Source: Halieaceae bacterium UBA4452 (GTDB taxonomy: Bacteria > Pseudomonadota > Gammaproteobacteria > Pseudomonadales > Halieaceae). Taken from it: 47,801 nucleotides of DNA. The position numbers were made by a program, and so were the translations under genes. Shown piece by piece: positions 9,090 through 17,870 of this stretch (positions are counted from its first letter, which is position 1; each line of letters begins with the position of its first letter). The notes under the pieces are model-generated. The model was not told the origin of the DNA. It saw nothing but the letters and a program-made list of their open reading frames with translations, and did no database searches. The stretch is from positions 52,245 to 100,045 of the forward strand of contig DGPA01000026.1 in NCBI GenBank assembly GCA_002389505.1, written 5' to 3'.

Positions 9090-9101
9090 CTCGCTAGCGC
9101 C
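9090..9101 (-). promoter_or_regulatory. Ops-like element in the glycosyltransferase leader
   Basis: The minus strand reads GGCGCTAGCGAG, matching 10 of 12 positions of the E. coli ops element recognised by RfaH (GGCGGTAGCGTG). The mismatch at position 5 falls in the core, so binding is uncertain. Its place between an RfaH-type gene and a glycosyltransferase gene is what makes it notable. Confidence 0.25.
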
Positions 9102-9134
9102 ATGTGGTTACCGCGCCACAGGTTTGTGCCCGTA

Positions 9135-9641
9135 CTAAGTAGCCGGTGAAATAGCTTGCTTGTCAATGCTAACGCGCTGCTGCGACCCCAGCGCGTGAAT
9201 CAGTACTTCCACTCGGTCTCGCCCTTTAGCCATGGCAAATACAGCCTCTAAGCCCGCAAGGGGCCCCTCTTCTATGCGCACGACATCGCCGGGCCGCCAC
9301 TGACGAGCCAAGTCAATGGTCTGCTCATCGGCCTCAAGGAACGGCTGCATTATCCCCTCGGGCACAGGAAGCGGAATACCACCAAAGCGTACCAGCCCAA
9401 GGCAACCCACCGTTGAGCGAATAGGCGCAGTATCGTCAGCGCCCAAGGTCAGCTTGACAAACACATAGCCAGGAAAGAGCGGCTCAATAACGCTTTTCCA
9501 GGCGCCACGCTGACGCTTTTTTAAGCGCAACTGAGGGGCGCACAGCCCATAACCCTGGCGTTCAAGGTGTTGTCTTGCCAGGGCCTCTGCACGGGGTTTT
9601 GTCGCCACCAAAAACCAGCGCTTCAGGTCGGTGGGCGCCAT
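9135..9641 (-). CDS. rfaH: RfaH-type transcription antiterminator (NusG paralogue)
   Basis: NusG-family elongation factor, 168 aa, likely to travel with RNA polymerase and relieve polarity in long cell-surface operons. The NGN domain starts WFLVATKPRAEALARQHLE and contains EPLFPGYVFV near residue 54 and LVRFGG near 83, both characteristic of RfaH rather than housekeeping NusG. A KOW segment follows from about residue 115 (WRPGDVVRIEEGPLAGLEAVF). The ATG at 9641 has GGGGAG as ribosome site. It lies 48 bases after secA on the same strand and before glycan genes, consistent with a local target. No canonical ops site was found, only near matches. Confidence 0.82.
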   Translation of the reverse strand: MAPTDLKRWFLVATKPRAEALARQHLERQGYGLCAPQLRLKKRQRGAWKSVIEPLFPGYVFVKLTLGADDTAPIRSTVGCLGLVRFGGIPLPVPEGIMQPFLEADEQTIDLARQWRPGDVVRIEEGPLAGLEAVFAMAKGRDRVEVLIHALGSQQRVSIDKQAISPAT

Positions 9642-9689
9642 GGCTGCTCTCCCCTTTTCCTCAATCGCTGCGCACCCTGAGCCATCACA

Positions 9690-12398
9690 CTAGGTCAGCG
9701 CACCATGGCACTGCTTGTATTTCTTACCACTGCCGCAGGGACAGGGGTCGTTTCGACCGACCTTTGGGCTGTCTCGTACCAGGGTTTGGGGCTTGGCGGC
9801 TTCAGGCGCTTCCTCCGCTGCCGATTCGGTCACTCCTGACGCCTGAGCATGCTCAAAGGCCATCTGCTGACGGCTGGCAGCTTTGCGGCGCTGGCGCTCC
9901 ACTTCCGCTGCCTCATCCTGACGCTGCACCTGAATGTGACTCAAGAAGCGAATGACCTCGTATTTCAAACGATCCAACAGTGCTTCAAATAACTCGAACG
10001 ATTCACGCTTGTACTCTTGCTTGGGATTTTTATTAGCGTAGGCCCGTAGATGAATGCTCTGGCGTAGCTGATCCATAGTCGCCAAGTGCTCCTTCCACAA
10101 GTTGTCTAATACCTGCAGCATAATTTGTTTTTCCAGCTGGCGCATACCATCCCCGACCGCCTGACCTTTAGTTTCATAGGCCACCTGCACCTCGTCAATG
10201 ATGCGCTCCCGCAGGGATTCTTCGTGCAGACTGGCATCTTCCTCAAGCCAAGCGGCAATGGGCAGCGTTAAACCAAACTCGGCTTCTATCTTTCGCTCAA
10301 GTCCCGGTATGTCCCACTGCTCTTCAACGCTCATCGGCGGTACGAAGGTATCCGTGGCGACGTTCACCACATCTCGACGCACCTGAGTAATGGTCTCAGA
10401 AATGGCGTGTTCGCTCAGTAGTTCATCGCGTTGATTATAAATAATGCGCCGCTGATCATTGGCGACATCGTCATATTCGAGTAGCTGCTTACGAATATCG
10501 AAGTTGCGGCCTTCGACTTTACGCTGCGCCTTTTCAATGGCATTGCTGACCATGCGGTGTTCAATGGCTTCGCCTTTCTCCATGCCTAAGGCCTGCATAA
10601 AGCCTTTGACTTTATCGGAGGCAAAAATACGCATGAGGTTATCTTCAAGTGACAGGTAAAAGCGGGACACACCCGGGTCACCTTGACGTCCTGCTCGACC
10701 ACGCAGCTGATTGTCAATCCGACGTGATTCGTGCCGCTCGGTACCTAAAATATGTAACCCACCCGCCTCCATAACTGTGTCGTGACGGGTTTGCCAATCG
10801 GCCTGCATGGCCGCACGCTGGGCGTCCGAGAGTGTGCCGGCGTTGGCTAACTCGACCTCTAAATTACCGCCCAAAACAATGTCGGTCCCGCGACCGGCCA
10901 TGTTAGTAGCAATAGTCACCACCCCAGGTCGACCTGCCTGAGCAATAATCTCCGCTTCTTGCTCATGGTACTTGGCATTCAACACCTTGTGCTCAATCTC
11001 GTCTACCTTGAAGCGCGCCGATAATTCCTCAGAGGTTTCCACCGACGCAGTGCCCACCAAGACCGGAGCTTTATCGTCAATACACGACTTGACGTCCGCG
11101 ACGATGGCATCAAATTTTTCTTCTCGACTCAAATACACTAGATCATTGAGGTCTTTGCGCACCATGGGCATGTTGGTCGGAATCACCACCACGTCGAGTA
11201 AGTAAATCTGCTTGAATTCAAAAGCCTCGGTATCGGCGGTACCGGTCATACCGCTGAGGGAGTCATACAAGCGGAAGTAGTTTTGAAAAGTCGTGCTGGC
11301 CAAGGTTTGGCTTTCGCTCTGAATCTTCACCCCTTCCTTGGCTTCAATGGCCTGATGCAAGCCTTCTGATAGGCGACGACCGGCCATGGTTCGTCCAGTG
11401 TGCTCGTCAATAAGTACCACCTGCCCCTCTTGAACAATGTATTCCACATCTCTATTGAACAAGATATGCGCACGCAACCCAGAATGGACATGCTGTAAAA
11501 GGCTCAGGTTAGTCGCGGCGTAAAGGCTATCACCCTCTTTCAGCAAATCCGCCTCAATGAGCATGTCCTCAACTTTTTCATGGCCTATTTCCGTTAATTC
11601 AATCTGGCGAAGTTTCTCGTCAACGGTGAAGTCACCCTCTGCCACCTCGGTTGACTGCTCCAGCTTAGGAATCAGTGCGTTTACCGAACGGTACATCTCT
11701 GAGCTGTCCTCGGCGGCACCCGATATAATCAGGGGCGTTCGCGCCTCGTCAATCAGAATGGAGTCCACTTCATCGACAATGGCAAACGCGAGCCTACCCT
11801 GCGCCTTATCGGCCATACTAAAGGCCATGTTGTCGCGCAGATAATCAAAGCCAAATTCATTGTTGGTACCATAGACAATATCGCAGGCGTAGGCGTTGCG
11901 TTTATCTTCGGGGGATTGGCCTGAACAAATGACCCCTACGGACATGTCTAAAAAAGCGTATATCGGGCCCATCCACGCCGCATCGCGGGCTGCCAGGTAA
12001 TCGTTTACCGTCACCAAATGCACGCTGTCGCCGGTCAAGGCGTTCAAGTAGGCGGGTAACGTAGCCACCAAGGTCTTACCCTCACCCGTGCGCATCTCAG
12101 CAATTTTGCCTTCGTGTAGCACCATGCCGCCAATGAGCTGTACGTCAAAATGACGCATGCCCAAAGCGCGATATCCCGCTTCACGCACCGCGGCAAAGGC
12201 CTCGGGGAGCAGATCATCAAGACTCGCCCCGCCGGTCAGTCGGGAACGGAAGTCAGCGGTCTTAGCACGCAATGCCGCATCATCAAGGGCCTGAAACGAC
12301 TCTTCGAGGGCATTGATTTGCGTTACCGTCTTGGTAATGCGCTTTAATTCACGGTCATTGCGGGTGCCGAAAATCTTTTTCAGTGTATTCGTAATCAT
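9690..12398 (-). CDS. secA: Preprotein translocase ATPase SecA
   Basis: Motor that drives unfolded preproteins through SecYEG. The 902 aa length is normal. Walker A MRTGEGKT lies at residues 102-109 and the DEVD box at 209-212, followed by the helicase-like second nucleotide-binding fold (GRAGRQGDPG) and the helical scaffold. The C-terminal tail ends in the zinc-binding CPCGSGKKYKQCH that contacts SecB, so the SecB-dependent route is likely. The start at 12398 is preceded by GAAGAA. The gene sits 72 bases downstream of an M23 peptidase gene and beyond lpxC, the usual gammaproteobacterial order. Confidence 0.98.
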   Translation of the reverse strand: MITNTLKKIFGTRNDRELKRITKTVTQINALEESFQALDDAALRAKTADFRSRLTGGASLDDLLPEAFAAVREAGYRALGMRHFDVQLIGGMVLHEGKIAEMRTGEGKTLVATLPAYLNALTGDSVHLVTVNDYLAARDAAWMGPIYAFLDMSVGVICSGQSPEDKRNAYACDIVYGTNNEFGFDYLRDNMAFSMADKAQGRLAFAIVDEVDSILIDEARTPLIISGAAEDSSEMYRSVNALIPKLEQSTEVAEGDFTVDEKLRQIELTEIGHEKVEDMLIEADLLKEGDSLYAATNLSLLQHVHSGLRAHILFNRDVEYIVQEGQVVLIDEHTGRTMAGRRLSEGLHQAIEAKEGVKIQSESQTLASTTFQNYFRLYDSLSGMTGTADTEAFEFKQIYLLDVVVIPTNMPMVRKDLNDLVYLSREEKFDAIVADVKSCIDDKAPVLVGTASVETSEELSARFKVDEIEHKVLNAKYHEQEAEIIAQAGRPGVVTIATNMAGRGTDIVLGGNLEVELANAGTLSDAQRAAMQADWQTRHDTVMEAGGLHILGTERHESRRIDNQLRGRAGRQGDPGVSRFYLSLEDNLMRIFASDKVKGFMQALGMEKGEAIEHRMVSNAIEKAQRKVEGRNFDIRKQLLEYDDVANDQRRIIYNQRDELLSEHAISETITQVRRDVVNVATDTFVPPMSVEEQWDIPGLERKIEAEFGLTLPIAAWLEEDASLHEESLRERIIDEVQVAYETKGQAVGDGMRQLEKQIMLQVLDNLWKEHLATMDQLRQSIHLRAYANKNPKQEYKRESFELFEALLDRLKYEVIRFLSHIQVQRQDEAAEVERQRRKAASRQQMAFEHAQASGVTESAAEEAPEAAKPQTLVRDSPKVGRNDPCPCGSGKKYKQCHGALT

Positions 12399-12470
12399 GG
12401 GCTATTCTTCAGCGAAAGAGGGTGGAATCGAGCGGCGGCGCTCGAAGCTAACAACCAAGCCTGGCTGGTA

Positions 12471-13397
12471 TTAGCGGAGGGTTCGGCGCAAATAGGATGA
12501 GGGGTCCACAGCTCTACCGTGCTTATAGACCTCAAAGTGGACGTGGGGACCGGTCGAACGACCCGTGCTGCCCATGAGCGCAACGGTATCACCCTGACGA
12601 ACGAGGTCACCCACTTGCACAACGTTTTCGTGATTGTGGGAGTAGCGAGTCATCAAGCCATCGCCGTGCGCCACCTCAACCGTGGCACCATAGCCGTGGC
12701 GATCACCACTCCAACTGACTACGCCACTCGCTACCGCGATCACCGCGGTGCCTGCTTTGCCTGCAAAATCTACCCCACCATGCCACGCTTTTTGGCCGGT
12801 GAAGGGGTCGTTGCGATAGCCATAATTGGAGCTCAGCCATCCCGCGGCAATAGGCCGTCCCGCAGGAATGGCTTCACGCTGTGCCTCGGCGTCAAACAAC
12901 AACCCCGCCAGCACATCGAGCTGAGTGTCTCGGTCGTCTAGGGTGAGCGACAGCTGGGTAAGCTCCGCGTCGAACTGCGCGGGCAAGCGCATAGCGGTCG
13001 ATGTCAAATCGACTGGACCGCCAAGCGCCGGGGTGCTGGAAAAATCGAACTCCCCCAAATCGAAGCCCGCCAGCGTCGTTAAATGACTACCAAGCGCGTC
13101 TAAACGGGTGACCCGGGCCTGAATCTCGGCCAGTTTTCGGGTCATGGCCTCGAGGGTGCGCTTGGCATCCGCTGACAATTGAGCCAAATCAATGGCTCGC
13201 TGACTGATCGCCAATTCGGCCTCAGAAAAGCGTGTCTCTTGCGCCTGTTGGGCCCCTTGTCGCTGACCCATTTCATAGCCAAGGGCCATTAAGGCCAAGG
13301 GCAAGCCAAGACAGATGAGTGACAGCGTCGCCCACGACCGTTTGCCAAACTCGACGGTTCGGGAAGCGGTAGTACGCTGGACAACGATAAACTTCAA
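12471..13397 (-). CDS. M23 family (LytM-type) peptidase, membrane-anchored
   Basis: Probable zinc endopeptidase acting on peptidoglycan cross-links in the periplasm. The 308 aa protein has a short cytoplasmic N-terminus, one membrane helix around residues 22-41, a coiled-coil-like segment to about 150, and a C-terminal M23 domain. The metal ligands are present: His206 and Asp210 in HGGVDF, and His285/His287 in HVHFE, so it looks catalytically competent, unlike degenerate EnvC/NlpD types. The start is TTG at 13397 with no good ribosome site; it is accepted because MKFIVVQR resembles the start of Pseudomonas homologues and leads into the helix. It lies between lpxC and secA. Confidence 0.88.
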   Translation of the reverse strand: MKFIVVQRTTASRTVEFGKRSWATLSLICLGLPLALMALGYEMGQRQGAQQAQETRFSEAELAISQRAIDLAQLSADAKRTLEAMTRKLAEIQARVTRLDALGSHLTTLAGFDLGEFDFSSTPALGGPVDLTSTAMRLPAQFDAELTQLSLTLDDRDTQLDVLAGLLFDAEAQREAIPAGRPIAAGWLSSNYGYRNDPFTGQKAWHGGVDFAGKAGTAVIAVASGVVSWSGDRHGYGATVEVAHGDGLMTRYSHNHENVVQVGDLVRQGDTVALMGSTGRSTGPHVHFEVYKHGRAVDPSSYLRRTLR

Positions 13398-13539
13398 AAA
13401 AAGGGGATCTCTCGTTGAGTCAAAACAGGGGCGCCGTAAGTAGGCGACACTATGCCATGCTCAGGGCCGCTAGCAAACCCTAGGGCGCCATCAAATAAAG
13501 CAAAAAGGCATCCTTTGGCGATGACGCAGACTAACAGCC

Positions 13540-14457
13540 TTAAATTGTCGCCAAAGTGGGGGTGGGCGCATACGAAATAGGTGCCCGGGACTCGTCCTCA
13601 AAGGTGACCATTTCCCAGGCATCTTTCTGGTCTAACAACGCTCGTAACACTGCATTGTTGAGGGCATGGCCTGACTTGTGGGCGCGGAACTCACCAATGA
13701 GCGAGTGTCCAAGGAGATATAAGTCGCCAATAGCATCGAGCACCTTGTGTTTAACGAACTCATCTTCGTAGCGCAATCCGTCCTGATTCAGTATGCGAAA
13801 CTCATCGACCACAATCGCGTTGTCGACACTGCCCCCTTGAGCTAGGCCCTGAGAGCGGAGTGACTCTATTTCGTGCATAAATCCAAAGGTTCGCGCACGA
13901 CTGACTTCCTTCACGAACGACGTAGTCGAGAAATCAATCTCCGCATAGGACGCTCGGTCCCGGAATACCGGATGATCAAAATCAATGGAAAACGAGACCT
14001 TGAAGCCTTCAAAAGGAATAAGGCTGGCTTCTTTGTCACCGTCACGAACTGTGACCGGTCGCTTAATACGAATAAACTTTTTTGCCGCGGGCTGTTCTTC
14101 AATACCGGCTGACTGGAGCAAGAACACAAAAGGTCCGGCGCTGCCGTCCATAATCGGCACCTCCGGTGCCGTAACATCGACATAGGCGTTGTCAATACCC
14201 AGTCCCGCCATCGCCGACAGCAAATGTTCTACCGTCGATACTTTCGCTTCACCCGAGCCCAGACTGGTAGAGAGGGTGGTGTCACCGACACACTTGGCAC
14301 AGGCGGGGATTTCCGGTACTGGGGAAAGGTCAGTTCGCCGAAAGACAATGCCGCAATCAATGGGGGCTGGGCTCAAGGTCAAAAAAACCTTTTCGCCAGT
14401 GTGCAAGCCGACTCCCGTTGCCTTTATGGGATTACGCAACGTTCTCTGTTTAATCAT
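13540..14457 (-). CDS. lpxC: UDP-3-O-acyl-N-acetylglucosamine deacetylase
   Basis: Zinc-dependent deacetylase catalysing the committed step of lipid A synthesis. At 305 aa it matches E. coli LpxC in length, and the zinc ligands are His78 (STVEHLL), His237 and Asp241 (HKVLDAIGD); the catalytic-loop histidine is His264 (HKSGHAL). It starts with MIKQRTLRNPI, as in the family. It follows ftsZ on the same strand after a 127-base gap that contains a stable hairpin, so it may be expressed partly from the division operon and partly on its own. Confidence 0.97.
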   Translation of the reverse strand: MIKQRTLRNPIKATGVGLHTGEKVFLTLSPAPIDCGIVFRRTDLSPVPEIPACAKCVGDTTLSTSLGSGEAKVSTVEHLLSAMAGLGIDNAYVDVTAPEVPIMDGSAGPFVFLLQSAGIEEQPAAKKFIRIKRPVTVRDGDKEASLIPFEGFKVSFSIDFDHPVFRDRASYAEIDFSTTSFVKEVSRARTFGFMHEIESLRSQGLAQGGSVDNAIVVDEFRILNQDGLRYEDEFVKHKVLDAIGDLYLLGHSLIGEFRAHKSGHALNNAVLRALLDQKDAWEMVTFEDESRAPISYAPTPTLATI

Positions 14458-14524
14458 GGTTAAACCCTTAGTGTCGTCCTCCGCGTTGCCTCTTTTACCG
14501 ACACCACAAGACGCTTCCAGTCAT

Positions 14525-14555
14525 ACAGCGACCAGCTATTGGCTGCTGTCGCTGT
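14525..14555 (-). other. Stable hairpin in the ftsZ-lpxC intergenic region
   Basis: ACAGCGAC-AGC pairs with GCT-GTCGCTGT across a loop of eight bases, with one bulged base: about 11 pairs. It is not followed by a T run, so it is not a standard intrinsic terminator. It may instead process or stabilise the mRNA, or partly attenuate readthrough into lpxC. Confidence 0.4.
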
Positions 14556-14584
14556 CAGTCACCAGCGAACAACACCCTAAGGGT

Positions 14585-15754
14585 TCAGTCCGCCTGGCGG
14601 CGTAAAAATGCGGGAATATCAAAATATTCCTCACCACCCGCTTCGGTGGTCATTGCTGTTTCCTCTACCCCGGTGGCAGCAACTACGCGCTCCCGCCTAC
14701 CCGGCGGTAAGTCGTAATTAACTTCTCTACCCGATGCTGCGCTTGCCGGACCACTAGTCCCCTGCGCATCCACCACCTTGAGAGACGGCCGACTCTCGGC
14801 CCCCTCTAAACCCGTTGCAACGACAGTCACTTTTAGCGTGTCGCTCATCTCAGGGTCAATCACTGTACCGACGACCACCGTGGCGTCATCGGACGCGTAC
14901 TCTTCTATGGTATCGCCTACTTCGGCAAACTCACCCAAAGATAAGTCCAACCCAGCGGTGATATTCACCAGCACACCGCGGGCACCGCTGATATTAATGT
15001 CGTCCAACAGCGGACTATTTATCGCGCGCTCCGCCGCCTCTCGAGCACGGTTCTCGCCCGATGCACTACCTGTGCCCATCATCGCGGAACCCATCTCCGA
15101 CATGACGGTTCTTACGTCGGCAAAGTCAACGTTGATCATCCCCGGACGAATAATCAGGTCAGCAATACCTTGGACAGCCCCCAAAAGTACATCATTGGCC
15201 TCTTTGAAGGCATCTAATAGGCTGGTATTTTTGCCTAAAACCTCTAACAGCTTCTCATTTGGAATCGTAATTAGAGAGTCACAATGCTGCTCAAGTTCCC
15301 GCAGGCCCTGTTCTGCTATTTTGAGTCGCTTTTTGCCTTCGAAATTGAAAGGCCGGGTCACCACTGCGACGGTCAAAATGCCCATTTCCCGTGCCACCTC
15401 AGCCACAATGGGCGCACCGCCAGTCCCGGTACCGCCCCCCATACCCGCGGTAACAAAGACCATATCGGCCCCGCGCAAGGCGTCGGCGATACGATCTCGA
15501 TCCTCAAGCGCAGCGGCGCGGCCAATATCCGGGTTGGCACCCGCCCCCAATCCCTTGGTAATACCGGTGCCCAGCTGCAGCACGGTCTTGGACATAATGT
15601 CCGACAGCGCTTGAGCGTCAGTGTTGGCGCAAATAAAATCGACGCCATCGACCTCGTGCTCAATCATGTGTCGCACAGCGTTACCGCCCCCGCCACCCAC
15701 ACCAACCACTTTAATGACCGCATTCTGTGGTGCATTATCTACGAGTTCAAACAT
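14585..15754 (-). CDS. ftsZ: Cell division GTPase FtsZ
   Basis: Tubulin-like GTPase that polymerises into the division ring. The 389 aa protein has the GGGTGTG signature at residues 106-112, T-loop residues NTDAQAL near 44, and the synergy loop NVDFADVR. After a variable linker from about 320 comes the conserved C-terminal peptide EYFDIPAFLRRQ, which binds FtsA and other ring partners. The ribosome site AAAGGGG precedes the ATG at 15754. It is the last gene of the dcw operon, 68 bases after ftsA. Confidence 0.98.
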   Translation of the reverse strand: MFELVDNAPQNAVIKVVGVGGGGGNAVRHMIEHEVDGVDFICANTDAQALSDIMSKTVLQLGTGITKGLGAGANPDIGRAAALEDRDRIADALRGADMVFVTAGMGGGTGTGGAPIVAEVAREMGILTVAVVTRPFNFEGKKRLKIAEQGLRELEQHCDSLITIPNEKLLEVLGKNTSLLDAFKEANDVLLGAVQGIADLIIRPGMINVDFADVRTVMSEMGSAMMGTGSASGENRAREAAERAINSPLLDDINISGARGVLVNITAGLDLSLGEFAEVGDTIEEYASDDATVVVGTVIDPEMSDTLKVTVVATGLEGAESRPSLKVVDAQGTSGPASAASGREVNYDLPPGRRERVVAATGVEETAMTTEAGGEEYFDIPAFLRRQAD

Positions 15755-15822
15755 AGCCTTTCCCCTTTCTTATGTGACCCGACTAACGCCGGACTTTCCC
15801 CTAAAAACTGGTGTTTACTTTG

Positions 15823-17058
15823 CTAAAAATGTTTTCCAAACCACGCTTTGATACCGTCTAACAAGCCGCTGGCTGACATTTTGGGTGACCGATGGCTATC
15901 CAGTCCCGCCTCGTCTTGGGCACCAAAAATGAGTAAGCCCACCGCGGTGGCATAAATAGGATTGCGAATAATGTCGTTCAGGCCTCGAGCATGTTGGGGT
16001 GCGCCAATGCGTACCGGCATATGAAAAATTTCTTCCGCTAGCTCCACCGCGCCCTCCATCTTCGAGGTACCCCCCGTCAAAACCACCCCCGCAGGAATAA
16101 TCTCCTCGTACCCGGAACGCCGAATTTCGGCCTGAATGAGGGTGAACAGTTCGTCATAGCGCGGCTCCACCACTTCCGCGAGGGACTGGCGCGAAAGGTC
16201 TCTGGGCGGGCGATCGCCGACGCTGGGCACCTTTATGGTCTCGTCGGCACCCGCGAGCTGGGTCAGCGCGCAGGCGTAGCGAATCTTAATATCTTCAGCG
16301 TGTTGGGTCGGCGTGCGCAACGCCATGGCAATATCGTTAGTCACCTGATCTCCGGCAATGGGAATGACACCCGTGTGCCGGATAGAGCCATCGGTGAAAA
16401 TGGCAATGTCAGAGGTGCCGCCGCCAATATCTACCAAACACACCCCTAAGTCCCGCTCGTCGTCGGTAATCACGGAGTAGTTCGACGCCAGCTGCTCAAT
16501 AATGGTGCCATCGACCTCGAGGCCACAGCGGTGAATACACTTCTCAATGTTCTGCGCGGCGTTGACCGCGCAGGTCACTAGGTGGACTTTGGCTTCTAAG
16601 CGCACACCCGACATACCTAGGGGTTCCTTAATGCCGCCCTGGTTATCGATGACGTATTCTTGGGGTAACACGTGCAATATTTTTTGATCCGCCGGGATGG
16701 CCACCGCTTGGGCCGCGTCAAGAACCCTATCGATGTCTGCAGCGACCACCTCACCGTCTTTAATCGCAACAATACCGTGACTGTTCATCGAGCGAATATG
16801 GCCACCGGCAATGCCAACGTAGACCGAGTGAATTTGGCACCCAGCCATTAATTCCGCTTCTTCGACCGCGCGCTGAATCGCGGTGACCGTTGACTCAATA
16901 TCGACTACCACACCTTTTTTCATACCCCGGGAGGGATGGGAGCCAATACCGACAATCTCAATACTGCCGTCGATGTCGATCTCGGCCACCACGGCCACGA
17001 CTTTAGACGTACCAATATCCAGCCCAACAATCATGCGCTTGTCACTGACGACAGCCAT
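15823..17058 (-). CDS. ftsA: Cell division actin-like protein FtsA
   Basis: Actin-fold ATPase that tethers FtsZ filaments to the membrane and recruits later division proteins. The 411 aa protein shows phosphate 1 motif GLDIGTSKV near residue 12, VDIGGGTSDIA as phosphate 2 motif, and GVVLTGGTSKMEG near the C-terminal adenosine motif. The last residues, GIKAWFGKHF, form the amphipathic membrane-targeting helix. Its ATG overlaps the ftsQ stop by one base (TAATG), indicating translational coupling. Confidence 0.97.
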   Translation of the reverse strand: MAVVSDKRMIVGLDIGTSKVVAVVAEIDIDGSIEIVGIGSHPSRGMKKGVVVDIESTVTAIQRAVEEAELMAGCQIHSVYVGIAGGHIRSMNSHGIVAIKDGEVVAADIDRVLDAAQAVAIPADQKILHVLPQEYVIDNQGGIKEPLGMSGVRLEAKVHLVTCAVNAAQNIEKCIHRCGLEVDGTIIEQLASNYSVITDDERDLGVCLVDIGGGTSDIAIFTDGSIRHTGVIPIAGDQVTNDIAMALRTPTQHAEDIKIRYACALTQLAGADETIKVPSVGDRPPRDLSRQSLAEVVEPRYDELFTLIQAEIRRSGYEEIIPAGVVLTGGTSKMEGAVELAEEIFHMPVRIGAPQHARGLNDIIRNPIYATAVGLLIFGAQDEAGLDSHRSPKMSASGLLDGIKAWFGKHF

Positions 17059-17870
17059 TAGCGTATCCCCTCTAATGTTGATAGATGTCTAGCCACCTGC
17101 GGATCGAGGAGCTGTACCGCCGCTCCATGCTCGTAGCGCAAATCGATGCGAGCGACCCGTTTCCCATGTAAATAGTGCTGGTGTAGATGCGCAAAGCGCT
17201 GAGTACGCTCAACAATGCTACCGCTGCCCAGCATCAGTACAGTGCCGCTGTCGAGGGTCACACTGAGCTGCCCAATAGCATTTTGCGCGAGGTGCACGAG
17301 AACCACATCGAGATGATCAAACAGCGATTGGACCATTCTATATTGAGCGACAAGCGCATCCTGTGAGCCCTCAGGACCCTCAAGTCGGGGCAGGTGCTGC
17401 CATTGAGCGGACATCTCCCCGACAAAAAAATGACCCTCATGATTGAGGAATCCCTCACTCCCCCAGCGGGCAATTGGGCGCTGCTCGTCAATAGCAATCG
17501 CAATCGTATTGGGCCAGCGCCGACGGATATTGACCTTATACACCCACGGCAGAGCTTCTAGCTGCGTCTGAATATCGCTGAGATTCACAGCAAGAAAGCC
17601 CTGACGAATACGCGGAGCGACCAGCGATTCCACTGTCTCCGTGCTGACATTGCGCCCCGCACCGGAGATAGCAATGCGCTCGACGGGTAGATTTAACAAG
17701 ATCAGTCCGCCGCGTCCGGCGCCTAGCAATACCAGTACCACACCCGAGAGCACCAGGCTCTGCAGGAGACGGCGTTTCACACGTACCCACAACGAGGCTG
17801 GCGGCGGTGGCTGCGACGCCCGTGACTTACGTTTTGCGCCGGATCGACGCCGGATCTCAGTGCTTGTCAC
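17058..17870 (-). CDS. ftsQ: Cell division protein FtsQ
   Basis: Bitopic inner-membrane protein linking FtsL/FtsB to the early ring. I start it at the GTG at 17870, 14 bases inside ddlB, because a GGAG ribosome site lies seven bases upstream and the product then begins with the usual Arg/Lys-rich cytoplasmic tail. The longer open frame further upstream is a ddlB shadow. The 270 aa protein has one membrane helix at about 38-58, a POTRA domain starting at VERIAISGAGRNVS, and the FtsQ beta domain from about 125 onward (IDEQRPIARW). Confidence 0.93.
   Translation of the reverse strand: MTSTEIRRRSGAKRKSRASQPPPPASLWVRVKRRLLQSLVLSGVVLVLLGAGRGGLILLNLPVERIAISGAGRNVSTETVESLVAPRIRQGFLAVNLSDIQTQLEALPWVYKVNIRRRWPNTIAIAIDEQRPIARWGSEGFLNHEGHFFVGEMSAQWQHLPRLEGPEGSQDALVAQYRMVQSLFDHLDVVLVHLAQNAIGQLSVTLDSGTVLMLGSGSIVERTQRFAHLHQHYLHGKRVARIDLRYEHGAAVQLLDPQVARHLSTLEGIR

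Noticed and set aside
14778..15614. Long plus-strand frame (278 codons) opposite ftsZ
   Set aside because: It is the antisense shadow of a high-GC coding gene; composition is Ser/Ala/Pro-rich and ftsZ on the other strand is unambiguous.
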